From contig WAEK01000013.1 of assembly GCA_011634665.1 (NCBI GenBank), positions 542,501-606,500 on the forward strand: a DNA stretch of 64,000 bases, written 5' to 3'. The translations under genes were made by a program, and so were the position numbers. Below, piece by piece: positions 1 to 12,800 of the stretch (the stretch's first letter is position 1; every line of letters begins with the position of its first letter). This DNA is from Mortierella sp. BCC40632. Lineage: Eukaryota > Mortierellomycota > Mortierellomycetes > Mortierellales > Mortierellaceae. Below the pieces are notes generated by a model. That model saw nothing but the letters and a program-made list of their open reading frames with translations, did no database searches and was not told the origin of the DNA.

Positions 1-299
1 AATCCCTGGAGTGCAGCCAGGAAGAAACAATAGTAAAAAAAAAGTCGACAATGGTGAGAGTGAAGAGTTCATTCCTCTGACGCCCTTCAGGTCTTTGAGG
101 CACATGTATCGTGCCTTGGCACTGGATTTCCAATAGACAAAGAATCGATTGTCGAGTAATCTCCGAGTCCACAGCCTGAGCCAAATACAGCACCAAATAC
201 ACACAGGAACAGCGAACGGATGTCAAGAAAATAGAGAGGGCTATTGTTTATTAAAACAACTTTGTCCTCTCTGGGCAGGAAAAAAAAAGATGCCGCCGC

Positions 300-1446
300 T
301 TAGCTTGAAGGAGGAGGAGGCTGTGTCTTTGGCTCGTTGGCACCAGGTCGGTAAGCAAAGAACCGGTACTTGAGACACAGCGCCAGCACTGCATGGAACA
401 CAACCACCAACATCAGGATAATCTTAGACGTCTTGGCCTCTGCTCGTGACAAGACTGGATACATATTTCGAACCAAGAAAACACCTGACATGCCTGCGCC
501 AATGCCAAGAAGGATCCATCGCGCAAGATCAATCGGGATCACGGATAGGACCGAGACTGGGATCCAGATGGTCATGGCATATCCATAGAGCGCTAGCATC
601 TCTAGCAAGTCAGGCTGACAGCCATAGTATTTGGTCGCGCCCCAGACAACTAATGGCACAAGGAATGTATACGTGTAGATGGCGCCAAAGGCAAAGGTCA
701 TCGCAAAGATGTCATATTCGTATGTCGTCCCGTTCATGTAGGCATAGATCGAGTCGACGATGGACGAAGTAACAAAAAGAACGAAAATCACTGTCGTAGC
801 AATCCAAAAGGGCCCTGTATCGAGCAAGTTCATGAGGTAGGCAAGACGCCAAGGATTAGGTGGATACTCATGAAAACGCGTTATTGCTCTGCTGGCAAAT
901 AGATAATGCTGGCAAAAAACACATACCATACATGTCAGGGTTCCCACCCATAACATCCAAAAAGTTGTCCTTTGGAATTACACTGGCGAAGCACCGTTCC
1001 ATGACCTATCAAAGATAAAGAAAAGAAAATGGAGGTAAAAGAGATTCTGGTTAAAGATAGGGTAATCTACTTCATTTGATCCGAATATACGAGAGTCAGT
1101 AGACTTCCAAATACATGAGTGCTTCCTCTTATACCTGGCTGGTGTCGACGTCAAAGAACCTTGCATAAAAGGCAAAAGAGTAAATCGGATGCTTGACATT
1201 TGGATCCTGGTTCGCTCTCTGCGGTTCAAATTCTATGTCAGGCCAAATACATAAATTCATGGGTTAGGTATGTTAGTCTGCCCGCTTTTCAAAGCAGAAT
1301 CGGAGAAGAGCGGTTTCCCTACCAGTTTGCCGCGGCTGTGGTGTGCTTGCAGAGGAGGAAAGGTTGCCGGTTGGTTGCGTGGCGTGGTCCGACGACGAAA
1401 AGGCTATGGTGAAGGGAGGTGATTGGGACTGAGTGAATAGACGGTC
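300..1446 (-). CDS. YIPF1/YIPF2-like Yip1-domain Golgi membrane protein (5' end incomplete)
   Basis: The product is a multispanning Yip1-domain protein of the YIPF1/YIPF2 group, a family that acts with Rab GTPases in Golgi and ER-Golgi traffic. I read exons at 1446-1323, 1232-1135, 1005-927 and 814-300, all with GT-AG borders and consistent phases. Family landmarks appear in order: FYARFFDVDTSQV just before the membrane region, then NPDMYGPFWI across the last intron, then five hydrophobic segments typical of the Yip1 domain (around FWIATTVIFVLFV, AIYTYTFLVPLVVW, MLALYGYAMTIWIPV, LARWILLGIGAG, ILMLVVVFHAVLAL). The C-terminus is short and Pro/Ser-rich. The first coding exon with the ATG lies upstream of 1446 and I could not place it; the N-terminus of this family is low-complexity and weakly conserved. 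The gene diverges from the APA1-like gene. Confidence 0.85.
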
Positions 1447-2706
1447 CTGACAGGAGCAGAGGAGTACAATTGTAACCAAAAGAGGAGCACTCAGGAATGG
1501 ATGCCGAGACAAAAAAGGGGTGTAGTGAACATAGGCTGTCTGCCCCCCCCTTCCCTCTCCAGTCTCTCGATCCTTGTCCAAAGTATGTGGTTGATGAGGA
1601 TTCTTTCCCTGGTGGTGATGCTGTCCGTGGTTCGGAGGGGTGGCAAGTGTGCATTGCAAAGCCCAATAGAGTTGTGACAGCGCTGAATGCTTGGCATCTG
1701 TTGGTGATCGTGAAATAATAATAAAAAAACCAGGGCTATCATTCTTTCTTCCGATAATATTATCTTGGCAGGTGCTCAGTGGAGCCCCAGCTCAATCAAA
1801 ATCAAATATCCTCGTTAGCCTGATATTATTGCCTTGGTTCCTGTTACGTTACTGGTGTTATTGATGAGCGAGAGTGAGACTGGGAAAGAGAGAAAGAGAG
1901 AGTATGTCTCTCCAATCGTACGTCCTGAACAACTTTGAAGAATCCTTGCCCAGGTTCAGAAATGATGAGGAGAATGAGAGAGAGATGGACATGGCGGGGC
2001 ATAAATCTACACATACTCTGGAATTGGAGATCTGTCGCATCGATCTACAGAGAGTTTGTAACACGGAACACAGACCGGTGGGGTTAGGTAGGCACATTGG
2101 GATCATCGCCATCTCTGTCTGTTTGTAAAGAGCATTTTATGGAACCGGAGCAAATACAAAGGCAAAAGCAAAAAAAAAAAAAAAAAAAGACAAGCTAAGC
2201 TCTAAGAGAGGGTATTACATCGTCGAGTTCGACAGCACTGTATGAGCTGCCGTGGGCCATGGTGCTAGAGAGTGTCGACAGAGACGAGTGGGACTAGTTT
2301 TTTCTTTTTTTCTTTGATGGATGTTCCTGCTGGTCAATTTCTACCGTTCGCAGGGATGGGATGAAGTTGATGATGACGAGCGAGAGGGAGAGAGAGTAGG
2401 GATGATGGTCGATGGTTGATTGGCTCCAAGACTGCAAGGTGTTGCTGCTGATTAGTAGAGAAAAGATGTATGTGTCCGGGAGAAGAGTAGTGGGGAAGAA
2501 GAGAAGAGAGCGAGCGCTCCTGCCCTGCCCTGGGCGAAGGCTCTCACCCACCCAACCCACACACTCTCCCAGGCCCATACTTTCCCTCTATGTGACGTTG
2601 GACCTTGCTTTTCCGAATGAAGTAACGGAAGAACATGGGTGACTCGATTGTCCAACGTTTCCTTCCTGCCCATCCTCCTACCTTCCCCATCACTTGCGAG
2701 ATCACC
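1447..2706. other. Intergenic region between divergent genes
   Basis: This stretch holds the missing 5' exon of the YIPF-like gene, somewhere between 1447 and about 1750, and the shared upstream region of the two divergent genes. It has purine-rich GA runs near 1880-2000 and 2380-2520 and an A-run near 2170-2188. I see no convincing further gene. An in-frame ATG at 2635 would lengthen the APA1-like protein by 24 residues, but 2707 has the better context and fits the family N-terminus. Confidence 0.5.
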
Positions 2707-3241
2707 ATGACCCTGTACCTTAGAAACTTCGACGCCAACCTGAGGACCGCTTACGATGCCGCCCTTGCCTCTGGCGACCTCATCTTCACTGCCTCCGAGA
2801 CTGTGTTCTCCAAAGAAGCCGACCTTGATGTCGAGGTGAGTCCCCCTTTTTCTCCAAGGCCAAGGCCTCCGACTGGACTCCTCCCAAAAAAAGAAAAAGA
2901 GTACCTGAGCCCCGAATGCTTCCGATGGTCCGACCGTTGACTTCTTATGCCTCCACATCCTTCCTTCCTTTACTCTACTAGACCGAAATCTGTTATGTTC
3001 CCGAACTGAACAAGAAGCCACAGGGAGTTCTGCCCACTGTCGAGGCCAACAACCCATATCCTACTACCGAGGATTCGGGTCTTTCCACCTCTGTCGTCGT
3101 AGAGGTTGTCAAGACGAATCCTTTCCTACCCCATTCTCCAAGCTTGTACGTTTGTGATGCAAGTGACGAACACAAGATCCTACTCAACAAGTTCTGTATT
3201 GTCCCACGACATTTCTTGATCGTCACCAAAGGTAAGATAGG

Positions 3242-3288
<47 letters not shown>

Positions 3289-4245
3289 GCGAGGAAAAGA
3301 TCGTCATGACTGTTCAGCATTACGCTCATACTTCCAATCCTTCTTGCTCCTTGGTTAGAGTTCCGCCAACAAACAGAGCCTCTTTCGCCATATGATTTGT
3401 TGACCGCCTGGAATGCGCTCGCGGCCGTCAAGTATCCCGAAAATGCCATTGCATTCTACAATTGTGGTGCACGGTCGGGTGCCTCTCAGCCACACAAACA
3501 CCTTCAGATTCTTCCTCTTGAGGACCGTGCGGCGCCCATTGTGAACCTTATCCGACCCATGATGAAGTCGAGGCCTGGTCAAAAGGCCAAGTTGCCAGGT
3601 ACAGATAATGTGAATCGAGCGTCTGAATGTCATATCTCAGAAGAATAACTGTTCTACAAACGGCGCCCCCCCCCTTATCTCTAACATGGACACTACTACG
3701 TTTTATTATGATTAGGCGACGTGTTTTCGGTACCTATTCATTGCATTAATCACGTCGTTCTCTTGCCCGACCCATCTACATACGAGACTTCTTCAAAGGG
3801 GCCCGATGAGGTTTTGACCGAGGCCTATATCAAGCTCGTGGATGCCATGGCATCCTCCATCCAGGAATATGTGGAGCAGGAGACTCTCAGCGAAGAAGCT
3901 AGCGCGCTCTGCTCCACAATTGGATCTCTTTCCGCTTTTGCCTATAACTGGATCCTGACCAGAGAGTTCATGATGGTCGTCCCTCGTATGAAGGAGACAG
4001 CCTCTCTTTCTGCTAAGGGAGTCACGGCTGAATTGCCCGTCAATTCACTTGGGTTCGCAGGAATGATCCTGGCCAGATCCGAGGAGGAACTTGAACTTGC
4101 CAAGAAGGATGGTGTTTTCAAGATTGTCTCTCAGACTGGATTCGCCTTTAATGAGGAAATCACCCCTGAAATGGAAGAGCAAAAGAAAAAAGAGCGAGAA
4201 GCGATTGAGAAGCAGCTCGGAGGTGCATTCGCATCTTCTATTTAG
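2707..4245 (+). CDS. APA1: ATP adenylyltransferase / Ap4A phosphorylase
   Basis: The 382-residue product matches fungal Ap4A phosphorylases (APA1/APA2), which split diadenosine tetraphosphate into ATP and ADP using phosphate. Exons are 2707-2835, 2982-3231, 3359-3598 and 3716-4245, with phases that agree. The HIT-related active-site strand is visible as SGASQPHKHLQILP (His-x-His-x-Gln). The segments KFCIVPRHFLIVTKEF and TEPLSPYDLLTAW are also family-like, as is the C-terminal block with FAYNWILTREFMMVVPR and LGFAGMILARSEEEL. Intron 2 contains an uninterrupted run of 43 T (3245-3287), extreme for an intron of 127 nt. The context ATCACCATGA supports the start. APA1 and APA2 paralogues cannot be told apart from the sequence alone. 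Confidence 0.92.
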
Positions 4246-4595
4246 AGTCATTTATCGTTAGGCTTCCCCCTTCTCTCTTCCTCAATGATTAGTACATCTA
4301 TACAGTCGAGTTCATTTGGTGTGCATCCTCTTTTTTTTCTTTCTTTCTACAATAGGTCTATGCGAACAGATGAGAGAAGAGGGGGGAGTAGCATTCTGTC
4401 TTATTGTTGCCTGGCTATATCCCACTATTTGATGTCTTATGAACCAACATTGCTTCCCATTAGCTGGGGTGGGTCTTCGCTTCCACGATTGGGAAAGGCC
4501 TTGTAAAAAAATAAAATAAAATAGAATAAAAATAAAATAAAAAGGTGGGGTACAAAAACTAACCCTACTAAAGTCTTTACTTTTCCACAGCGAGA
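4246..4595. other. Intergenic, no gene seen
   Basis: This is the 3' flank of the APA1-like gene, with an A/T-rich tract near 4504-4545. I see no gene in it. Confidence 0.5.
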
Positions 4596-4742
4596 TATTC
4601 TCCATTTTATCTGTTTTTGTTTTTTCCACTCTTATTTTCGTGGATTATGCACGGTCCGTTGCATGGGGTTACTGCGAAGGGAGCTGTTAATCTTCAAGTA
4701 AGCAGCGCAAACTGAAGTCAAAAACAGGTGAAAAGGGCAATA
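4596..4742. mobile_element. TA-target MITE, copy 1
   Basis: A 147-bp element with imperfect terminal inverted repeats (left end TTCTCCATTTTATCTGTT, right end its near complement) between TA dinucleotides. Closely similar copies lie at 22813-22959 and, nested, at 62278-62571. It has no coding capacity, so it is a non-autonomous DNA element. TA target preference fits Tc1/mariner or similar families. It interrupts the reading frame of the minus-strand remnant next to it. Confidence 0.85.
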
Positions 4743-5165
4743 ATAGAAACCGCGTAACTAAGTGTTGCATGATTACACCTAAGTGACGTACCACTCGAAG
4801 CTCTTCTTGAATGATATTAAGTGAATCAACATGCTTGGCTTTGGCAAGGCTATGACCAATGCTTCGCATGCGTCGACTTGTGTGCTGCTTGAGATATGGT
4901 AACACTGCGCCTGTCCATTCTCCAAGGATTGCTGTCGGGCTACTCTTCTTGGGAAAATAGTGCATGAATCCTTTCAAGCTGATATGCATGCTCGGAGTCA
5001 ACTCACAGTAGGTCTGAAAGTTCTTGACAGCTGTGTTCAACAAGGTTATCCATAAGAGGGCTTGCAATATCAGTCGTGCCAGCTGGGCTGTGAGCTGTGC
5101 GATTTTGGAGATGATCGTGATTTTCTCCTTGGTCCTTTTCGTCCTTGTGGGTCATGGTGGCCGCC
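4743..5165 (-). pseudogene. Gene remnant cut by the MITE, function unknown
   Basis: One minus-strand frame stays open for about 140 codons, from just after an in-frame stop near 5165 to the MITE border. It encodes a basic, helix-rich segment (for example QHTSRRMRSIGHSLAKAKH, then VRHLGVIMQHLVTRF). The frame then runs into the MITE and ends inside it. No start codon or upstream exon is evident, and a second overlapping frame is open only to about 5003. I do not recognise the family. It could be the last exon of a lost gene or a transposon-derived fragment. Confidence 0.35.
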
Positions 5166-5978
5166 TTATCTGTGAATTGCACTCGTGTATTCAGAAAGGA
5201 GTAGGCAAAAGTTAGCGCGTCAAGGTTATACAACAGTATGAAATCGATTCGCTAACAACGCAAACGGAAGATGATGATTAAGAGAAGGCACGCTCGATTG
5301 CTGCTGGAAGAAATACTACCAGCGCCTTCGCGCCATCACTGTCTTACACCTTCTGCTAATCAAATGCAGAGAGGCAAAGCGACAGCTACATCCACAAGGC
5401 ACGGCGAGGAAGGCTGGCTTCGCACACCTCGGCGCGAGAATGTGTATGACCGTCCTCAAAGTTTCCCAAAGGGCTGATTAGGCAATGTTTGGGACTCTGT
5501 CCAATCAACATACATGAACAACCTTCTGGCAATTGGAAAGAGGATGAACGCTTCATTGCACAAGAAGCAACGCTACTTGACTCCTCTGCCCATCGCCAGA
5601 CTTTACTGCTTGCCATTAGAGTCAGTCAAAGCCGGCTGCCGAAATGCAAGATCGCAAGCGATACGGGCATTTCGTGCACTGGGGAGGACCGGCTTCACAC
5701 ACCGCGACCCATATCGCGCATGTGCATATTCATCCACAAAGACATCCCCATTTGACTGGCCAGGATGGATGGGGGCTCAGTCATCCATATTGATTGCCAT
5801 GGTCTAGTCTTTCCCAACGAGTGTACCAACGAGTGTACCAACGAGTGTACCAACGAGTGTACCAACGAGTGCACCTACCTGAATGCCATGCTTCGAGAAG
5901 GAGTAAAAAAGTGGGAATCCTGTGAGCTTATGCAGCCAGCTAACTTTATTTTTTTCTTTCTCTCCATTATCCTCATAG
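5166..5978. other. Intergenic before the CRN pseudogene
   Basis: No CRN N-terminal exon (LFCLVDGE-like) is visible here, although the linker exon at 5979 would need one. The only structured feature is the 12-bp tandem repeat at 5815-5874. Confidence 0.5.
5815..5874 (+). repeat. 12-bp tandem repeat, five units
   Basis: Five head-to-tail copies of CAACGAGTGTAC, the last with one change. Being a multiple of three it encodes a repeated Asn-Glu-Cys-Thr in one frame, but that frame belongs to no recognised gene. Confidence 0.9.
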
Positions 5979-8683
5979 TCCATGCACCTGCGCCTTCTCG
6001 CTCATGGATTCCACTTCCTGGTTACCATTCGGATGGTTCTTGTCCCAGTACGCTACCGTACTGTCTGGTATGGGTTCACTCGTGCTCTCTTATCTCTGCG
6101 CTTTTTTTTTTTTTTTTTTTTTTTTTTTTTGTGGTTCTGACAGCACACAGCTTCTCATGCAAGGCGACCTCCATGCCGACATCAAAACAGTCGCTGAAAA
6201 GTTCTTTGCGCCAGGACCAAATGCCAACTTTCTCGACGCATTTGTGAGAGGACAAGGAGCGTTGCCCGTCACTAGCGGACATATTCAAGGTTTGCCAAAA
6301 GCATGGCGTCGTGGACTCGGAAAGCCACCAGAGACTTGACCGAGTCTACTGTTCATGGATCTCTCTGACCCAATAATACCCGACACCGCATCTAGGAATC
6401 TTGCAGCTGGATCTATTCTTGACCTCGTAAAGGAGAACCATCGTTATATTTTATTCGTCTTCGGTGTCTCTGGTATGTCAGCTTCAGTTTGTGGATGACA
6501 GCCGTCATCCCAATTACACATTCTGGTCAACAATTACCTCCATTTGTACCGACATAGGCTGTGGCAAGACCCGTGCTGTGATTGAGCTTCTCTCTCGGTA
6601 CTGGGGATTCTACTTTAGTGCTGCTGATGATGACTGGGGCTCAGGGGATATGATGGCTCTTCACAACTCCGTCCATGAACGCTTGAAGGACCTCCAGGAC
6701 AAATCCACAGTCATGGACTTCAGGGCCAATAGCCACTCTATACGGAAGATCACGCTCTTGCTGTTCCTCTCTCGGCTCCATGTCTTCAAATACTGCCTGG
6801 GTGTCCCCGGCTGTAGCAAGACGTTTATCAGTGCACATTGGGATCTGCTTCAGGCGTGTCCGCATGTTCTGTTTGAAGACATTTTTAACACGCTGTTCCG
6901 CAAACTCTGCAGACTGGTTGAATATCCCTCGCTCTCGCTCTCATACTATGTCAGCGATGTCTTTGAGAGTACGAAGACGCGTCTTGTCAACCGCGGATGT
7001 CTACCAATGATCAAAGATGACACTAGGCTCTTGGTTATCAATGACGAGGCGCAGATCCTGGACGATAGTTTCAACGACTCCTTCAGGTCAGAGTCAGACT
7101 TTGTGAACCCTGCTCGACCTTTGCTCTCACCTATCCACCATGCGTTTCGAGACATTGGTCAACGCCAGCTCACTCTGGTTACGTGTGGTACAGGGCTTGG
7201 CGTCGACACACTCTTCTGGGTCCAGAGTTCTGGTTCTGGTTTGAAGGATAGCTCCACTCCCTTCGAATATCTAGAGTTTCCAGGTTAGTCTGGGGTAGAT
7301 TTGATCAAGGCCTATATTTCTCGGATGCAGTCGTGTCTAAAAGACGATCAGTCCAAGCTGGCTCTGGACGAGCAACTCCCACAGGAGCCAGTCGACATGC
7401 TGTACGAGAAGTTTGCGGGCCGCTTTCGCCCTGCAATAGCCACTTTGGTATATCGTCCGTGATGACACAGCGTGAAGAGCGCATTAAGGTAATTGAGTAC
7501 GCAATACTCTCAGCATTGACTTTTTCTCTCTTTCTTGCCCATCCACTTATAGGAAAGGGTTATTGAAAACAACGAACCAGGTGCATGGAAGAGGACCATT
7601 GACGAAGCGGAGAATAGGCTGAAATCTTGGACACATCGAAACATCAAAGGTAACATTTGCTACGAGATCAGGCGCCTTCACGACAAACACAACCAATACA
7701 AACATCGACTTGCGGATTCCATCAAGAGCATACTTGGTCTCTTAATGTACCAGCGTTGCATGTTTGGGAGCCACGATCTTGTCCTTAAGGAGGTAGATCC
7801 TCAGTTGGTGGAACATGCGTTTGGTCGGATCAAAATCATCTCGGGTAAGGCCACTACCGTATTGGATGAGCCTTTCGTTTCCAAGGCTGCGGAGGACTAT
7901 TTCATGGCCACAGATCCCTACTTCAAGAAGGAGGTCCGGAAACGGGTGATGAAAGCAACGGCCTCTGATCAAGGATGCGTGTTTGAGAGGTTCATGATGA
8001 ATGTTTTTAACGAGATATTCAACAAACAGCCTCCATCAGATTGGCCACATGAACCCCCGCCCATCGCCAACATGTATCCAGCTCTTGTCGGCAAGGTGGA
8101 GATAGTTGGGTGGAAGGAGCCTGGACTCGAGCAAGGCACGACTCACGCGACAATGTCAATGGAAGATTTCATGCACGCTCATGTCAACCATCCGTCAACT
8201 CGCAACAACATGTCTGTCACCCCATTTTTTCTTCCCCAAGTCCAAGCCTTCAGGACCAGACTTAGTTTTCTTCATTCGGATAAATGGTACTCGGTTGGTG
8301 CCTGGTTTTGTGCAGATAAAGCTGCATCAAGGTTCGTCTAACTTTTCGAAGAAGGACTGGAATGAAGCACTCAGCACAGTCCCGGCACCCAAAATCGAGG
8401 CGCACGTGAAGACCTTCCGCAAGTTTGCTCGTACAATGTCTACATCAGCATGATTGTTGCATACCCTACCAAGTGGAGTGACAAGCTACTGGCAGCCTCA
8501 GAACTCCCAAAGGACACCAGTGGTGCTCAGCAGGTCATGATCAATATCGGCGATAACAATTTCGGCAACATATTCCCCCAAGAGCATGTAGATTTTATTG
8601 ACCGACTCAAGAATGTTCGAAAGCGCTCTGTTGACGACGATGACAACAGCGATAACGACAGCCTCCAAAAGCAACGAGACTAA
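5979..8683 (+). pseudogene. Decayed Crinkler-type NTPase-nuclease gene
   Basis: A linker exon (5979-6047, phase 1 at both ends, beginning HAPAPSRS after the split Val) matches the linker exons of the two CRN genes at 55-62 kb. The NTPase part follows: an exon to 6472, an intron 6473-6557, then a Walker A motif GVSGCGKT formed across that intron, a Walker B-like LLVINDEAQ, and TLVTCGTGL, as in CRN-associated P-loop NTPases. The tail has VFERFMMNVF, GPDLVFFIR and FVQIKLH. I read these as the Glu, Asp and Gln-x-Lys positions of a PD-(D/E)XK-like nuclease fold (inference). The frame is broken by TGA at 6337, TAG at 7286, a frame change near 7440-7465, and further frame changes near 8230-8260 and 8430. 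A 64-nt intron (7489-7552) still looks intact. The CRN N-terminal exon is missing. Confidence 0.8.
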
Positions 8684-9805
8684 TCTTTTACTGAAGCTCA
8701 ATAAAATGCACATTCTATTTTGAAAAACTTGTTATTGAGTTAGCCTCGTCCAGTTTGTTTGTCTCCACGCCTTATCGTGTGTAGAAAGAGACGAGCAACA
8801 GGCAAGAAAGGGAGTAGCGAGGATCCAGCGACAGAGTAGGAATTAGTCGTGAAGGCGAAAAAGTCATGTTGGCCACAGTAGGACAAAAGTCATGCTGGAT
8901 TCAATGCGGGATAAAAAGTCCTACTGGGCGCACTACGCGATAAAAAGTCAAAGGGGAACCTCCCTTTGGACGGTCAAAAATTGCTCATTGGACATTGCGC
9001 GTCAGCGTCGGTTTGCTGTGCATGAGCTTGGAGTGAGAGGGCGAGAGAGACAAAAATTGCGCGCTGTAAATTGAGCGTTAGCTGGCTGTTGTGTGCCTAA
9101 GCTGGGAGAGAGAGGGCGTGCGAAGGGCAAGAGAAGGATGTGACAGGGGCGTGAGAGAGTAAGGGTGGAGAATGCGTAGTCAAAACATTGGGAAACGGAG
9201 GAGAAATAGGGGGGAGAAGGGGAGGGAGAGCATGATAACACAGTAAAAAAAAAACTGCTGATCCAATGTCCTACTGTAAAGTAGACCCGAGGCAACTACA
9301 CGAAGAAAAAGTTCCCGACGCAATCCGTTGCTCCTAAAACTTGATTGTTGGTCATCGGTCAATTACTGGACAGACGTGCTGATCGGGGCGACTACAAAAT
9401 TCATCTGGAGCGAGAGGCATCATTGTTGAAATGAGGAGGTAAGTCAGGAAGCACTTTGTTCCTTCTTGAAACAACCAATATCTCTTCCTCACCCCAACAT
9501 CTCCTCTTCCATGTAGCCGTCTCGTTCCATAAGCTCTTGTCCAAATCTTTCAAGACATATCTAACCCCCCTCCCCTTCTTCGGTAAACAATAGAAGCACA
9601 TATAGCTGAATACTAAAAGTGACGCGAGTACCTTTGGTGTATTAATATAATATACTCAAAAGTTTGGCCCGCATTTCGTTTATGTATCATAAAGTAACTC
9701 AGTTGTTTGATATTTCTCATATGTACAAAGGCTCGTGTATATTTCACATTGGGTACGCTTTTTTGGTTGCATCTAAATACTATTATGCACTCGATACTTG
9801 GGCTC
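8684..9805. other. Intergenic with short imperfect repeats
   Basis: At about 8850-8955 a motif like ATAAAAAGTCCTACTGG recurs four times imperfectly. A ~70-bp direct repeat with clear divergence follows (about 8977-9047 and 9052-9121). No gene is supported. Confidence 0.5.
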
Positions 9806-12800
9806 TTAAAACGCGGTCTTTTCAGAGACGACCTCTTCCGTGGTAATCAGGAGCAACGTTCGGTGGGCTGTTGCCATGACAGGAGCCGGTCCCATCGTCT
9901 TCACATCATTGCACCCACCAAAATCAAACTCTCTGTACTTGTCTTCCACATAACTACTCTCGTCGCTCCATCCGTTGGTATAGGTGTCGTTATCTTTGTC
10001 ATTAAAATTGTCATTATACTTGCGTCCGGCGTCAACGCCGGATCTGTTACCCTTGAAACCACTATATGCATGCGTAGCAGTCAAAGTCTCTCGGCCCTCT
10101 GGTCCGTAATTTGGAGCAGACATCTCTATCGTGCCCCGTTCTTCAACAACATCCAGTTGTCGCCGAGTCTGAGATGAACTATGCAAAATGCTACTACTTC
10201 GCATAGGGAACTTGATCTGCGGCTTTGCTCCTGCTCTGTTCAACTCCAATCCAGAGGGTGCCGTCCGATTGAACCATGCAGGTGGCTGTCGGAAAGACCG
10301 CGGTTTTGGTGGAGCGAGCGTGTGCGTAGGTTGGGGTACTCGCAGGAACCTAGAGTTATCCGTAGAGCTAGCCGTACTGGAGCTAGTCCTATCGCTGCAT
10401 GAGCTATACCGAGACTGGACATCTATTTGCTCGGTGTAGGGCCACTTTTCCTCTGAGAGGGATTCTACAGATTTCTGGTGCTCAAGTGGCCTAAGACGAG
10501 GGTGTTGCTTGGCAAGTTGGGATGAAGGGCTTCCAGAAGGTGTAGTTGATCTCATGGCGGGGTCAATCGTGCTCATCATCGATGAACGAGCAGATGGCAC
10601 GTTCCCGTTCTGAGAGGTGGTCAAACGGCTGCTTCGGTTGCTAAGATGGCCACCTCCTACAAAGCTACTATTCGACATACTGGCCCGATGAGATCTCTCG
10701 ATTGAGTATCTTAGAAAGCTGGCAAGACTTGCGCCACTCTTGGGACGAGGTGCCTGTTGTTGCAGCTGTCGTACCCGAAATCCCTGTAGTTTTTCCAGGC
10801 TCATCTTTAAAGCCTTTTCTTGGTCCATCTCAATATCTTGGTCATCCATATTTGAATCCTGATCGATCGAGTCTTTTCGAGGAGTGTCAGTGTCTGCGTT
10901 TTCGTCGCTCTCTTCTTGCAAGTGAGGCAAGTAATCCTTGGTGTATTCAAGCACTAGGCTGATTTGCTGCCTTGGGGTATTGAGCTCCTCCAGCTGACTA
11001 TAATCAGAATCTCTGCGTGTGTTCTCGCGGTAGTTCTCATCTCTGCTGTCCGTGGTAGACTGATAAATTCCTGTAGAAATGAGACCATGTTGACTACTAT
11101 CCTCCTCAACAACAACCTCGGCAGCGCGGCGAAAGTCAAGACCGTTGTCTTCTTCATAGGTCTTCATTAGACTCACTCTCCAGCTTTGGCGACTCAGACC
11201 ACTCTTGATTAGCGGCCTCTTTTGTTGGTTCGTGCGGTCACGATAGCGAAGAGCTTGGGCGTTGCTCATCGCGTTCCTGGGCTCATATGTCGGTTCCATG
11301 TTTGTACTGTCGTTTGTACCATCGACAGAGCCAATGAGAGAGAGACGCTTGAGTGGGTACATGATGGACATAAAGAGGGACTTTCGCTTAGACCCTAAAT
11401 GTGCAACGAAGAGAGCCAAGGTTGAGGTCATCAGATTCTGCTCATTTTTTACAACAAAAAACATCCGGCATAACTGCCCAAGCGAGAGGCACATCTGCAG
11501 ACATCGATGTACTGCTCCTACCATTGTTATTATAATCTTCAGCTATTTCCTTGCCCTCAAACAGGTGTTTACCATTCCTTCGAGGAGCAACGGTCCGTGG
11601 GGACGGGGGATTGGATGCCAGTAGCTGGCTCTGACTCTCCATCGACCGTTGTGAAGGCGAATGCGGGGGTAGTTGTAAAGAGCAACTGCTGCTGCAGGGT
11701 AGCTCAAGAGGTTGCTCTTTTGTTGCCTTCTGACTAGTGGCGACTGTATCCATCTCAGGTACTACCGAGGCAGTGTCTGTAGTATCGGTTGAATCAAGGT
11801 TTGCAGAGCTGTCACTCTTGATCGTCTCCATTCCTGTAGCCCATGCGTGGACCATACCACAGTTACATCCTCCGCTGGAGTCATGACTCCGTGTAGAGAT
11901 TGGGATAAACTCACGATGAGGCTTTGTTTTCAGAGATAGTGCACTCTTTGTACGAGAGGACAACTTTCGGCCAATATTCTTGAGCCAGCTTCCGCGGCGT
12001 TCCGGTCCCGCGGGTGTAATGGGATGAGTGGCAGTAAGGCAAGCCGGTGTCGTGTGTGTTGGATTGGCGTCATCGTCCTCCGTGTGGCTGTCGAAATCGC
12101 AGCTGTACCAAGTCTTGGGTCTTTTCCATGCTGTCATCGAGATGGCCCACCACCGTTGTCTCCTTGATCTTCGCCCCGACCTCCGCGATGCTGCTCTCCT
12201 CAACGTTGGGAGTCGTAGCTTGGGAGTCGCCGTTGCTGACTTTGCTTCTGTTGGCTTTGTCCTCAGCAAGGAGCGGACAGCTTTCAAGGAGAACCTTTGC
12301 TTACGAGACTTGTTGTGCAGGAAGCTAGAGTCGTGGGGATGGTCGGGACCTTGGGAGGGTGGTTGATTTGAGGGCTGGATTTGACTCTTGTGCTTATTGC
12401 TTATGGGAGATGTCTTTCGGCGAAAGAGCGTTGAGAGAGAACTGAGTTTACTCTCACGCCGAGACATGGTGGGCGATGCTGAGGAATATGTGCAAGGGTC
12501 TTTATTGTCGATGTCGTTGTTCGTCAGTGGAGTGTGCTCCCGCCGATGCAAGTCTGGCTGGAACACGGGCTCGGAGTTGTGCACGTAGACGTGGTCGTCG
12601 GTTAGATTTGAGCCCTTTTCGGTGAAATACTGTTGTTGTTGTTGTTGTTGCTGCTGCTCCTTGCCTCGACCCAGATCATTGCTCATGCCATGGTCTGCAC
12701 CACTGCTGACAGGAGTTGAAGAGCTGGCTCTAGCTGGCTCAGTGTGAAGAGGGGACGGTTGTTTCTCTGGTTGTTTGGTTTGCTGCAAACAAGTGTTCAG

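Noticed and set aside
5815..5874. Short regular repeats that could suggest a CRISPR-like array
   Set aside because: Units are directly adjacent with no spacers, and the genome is eukaryotic; this is a simple tandem repeat.
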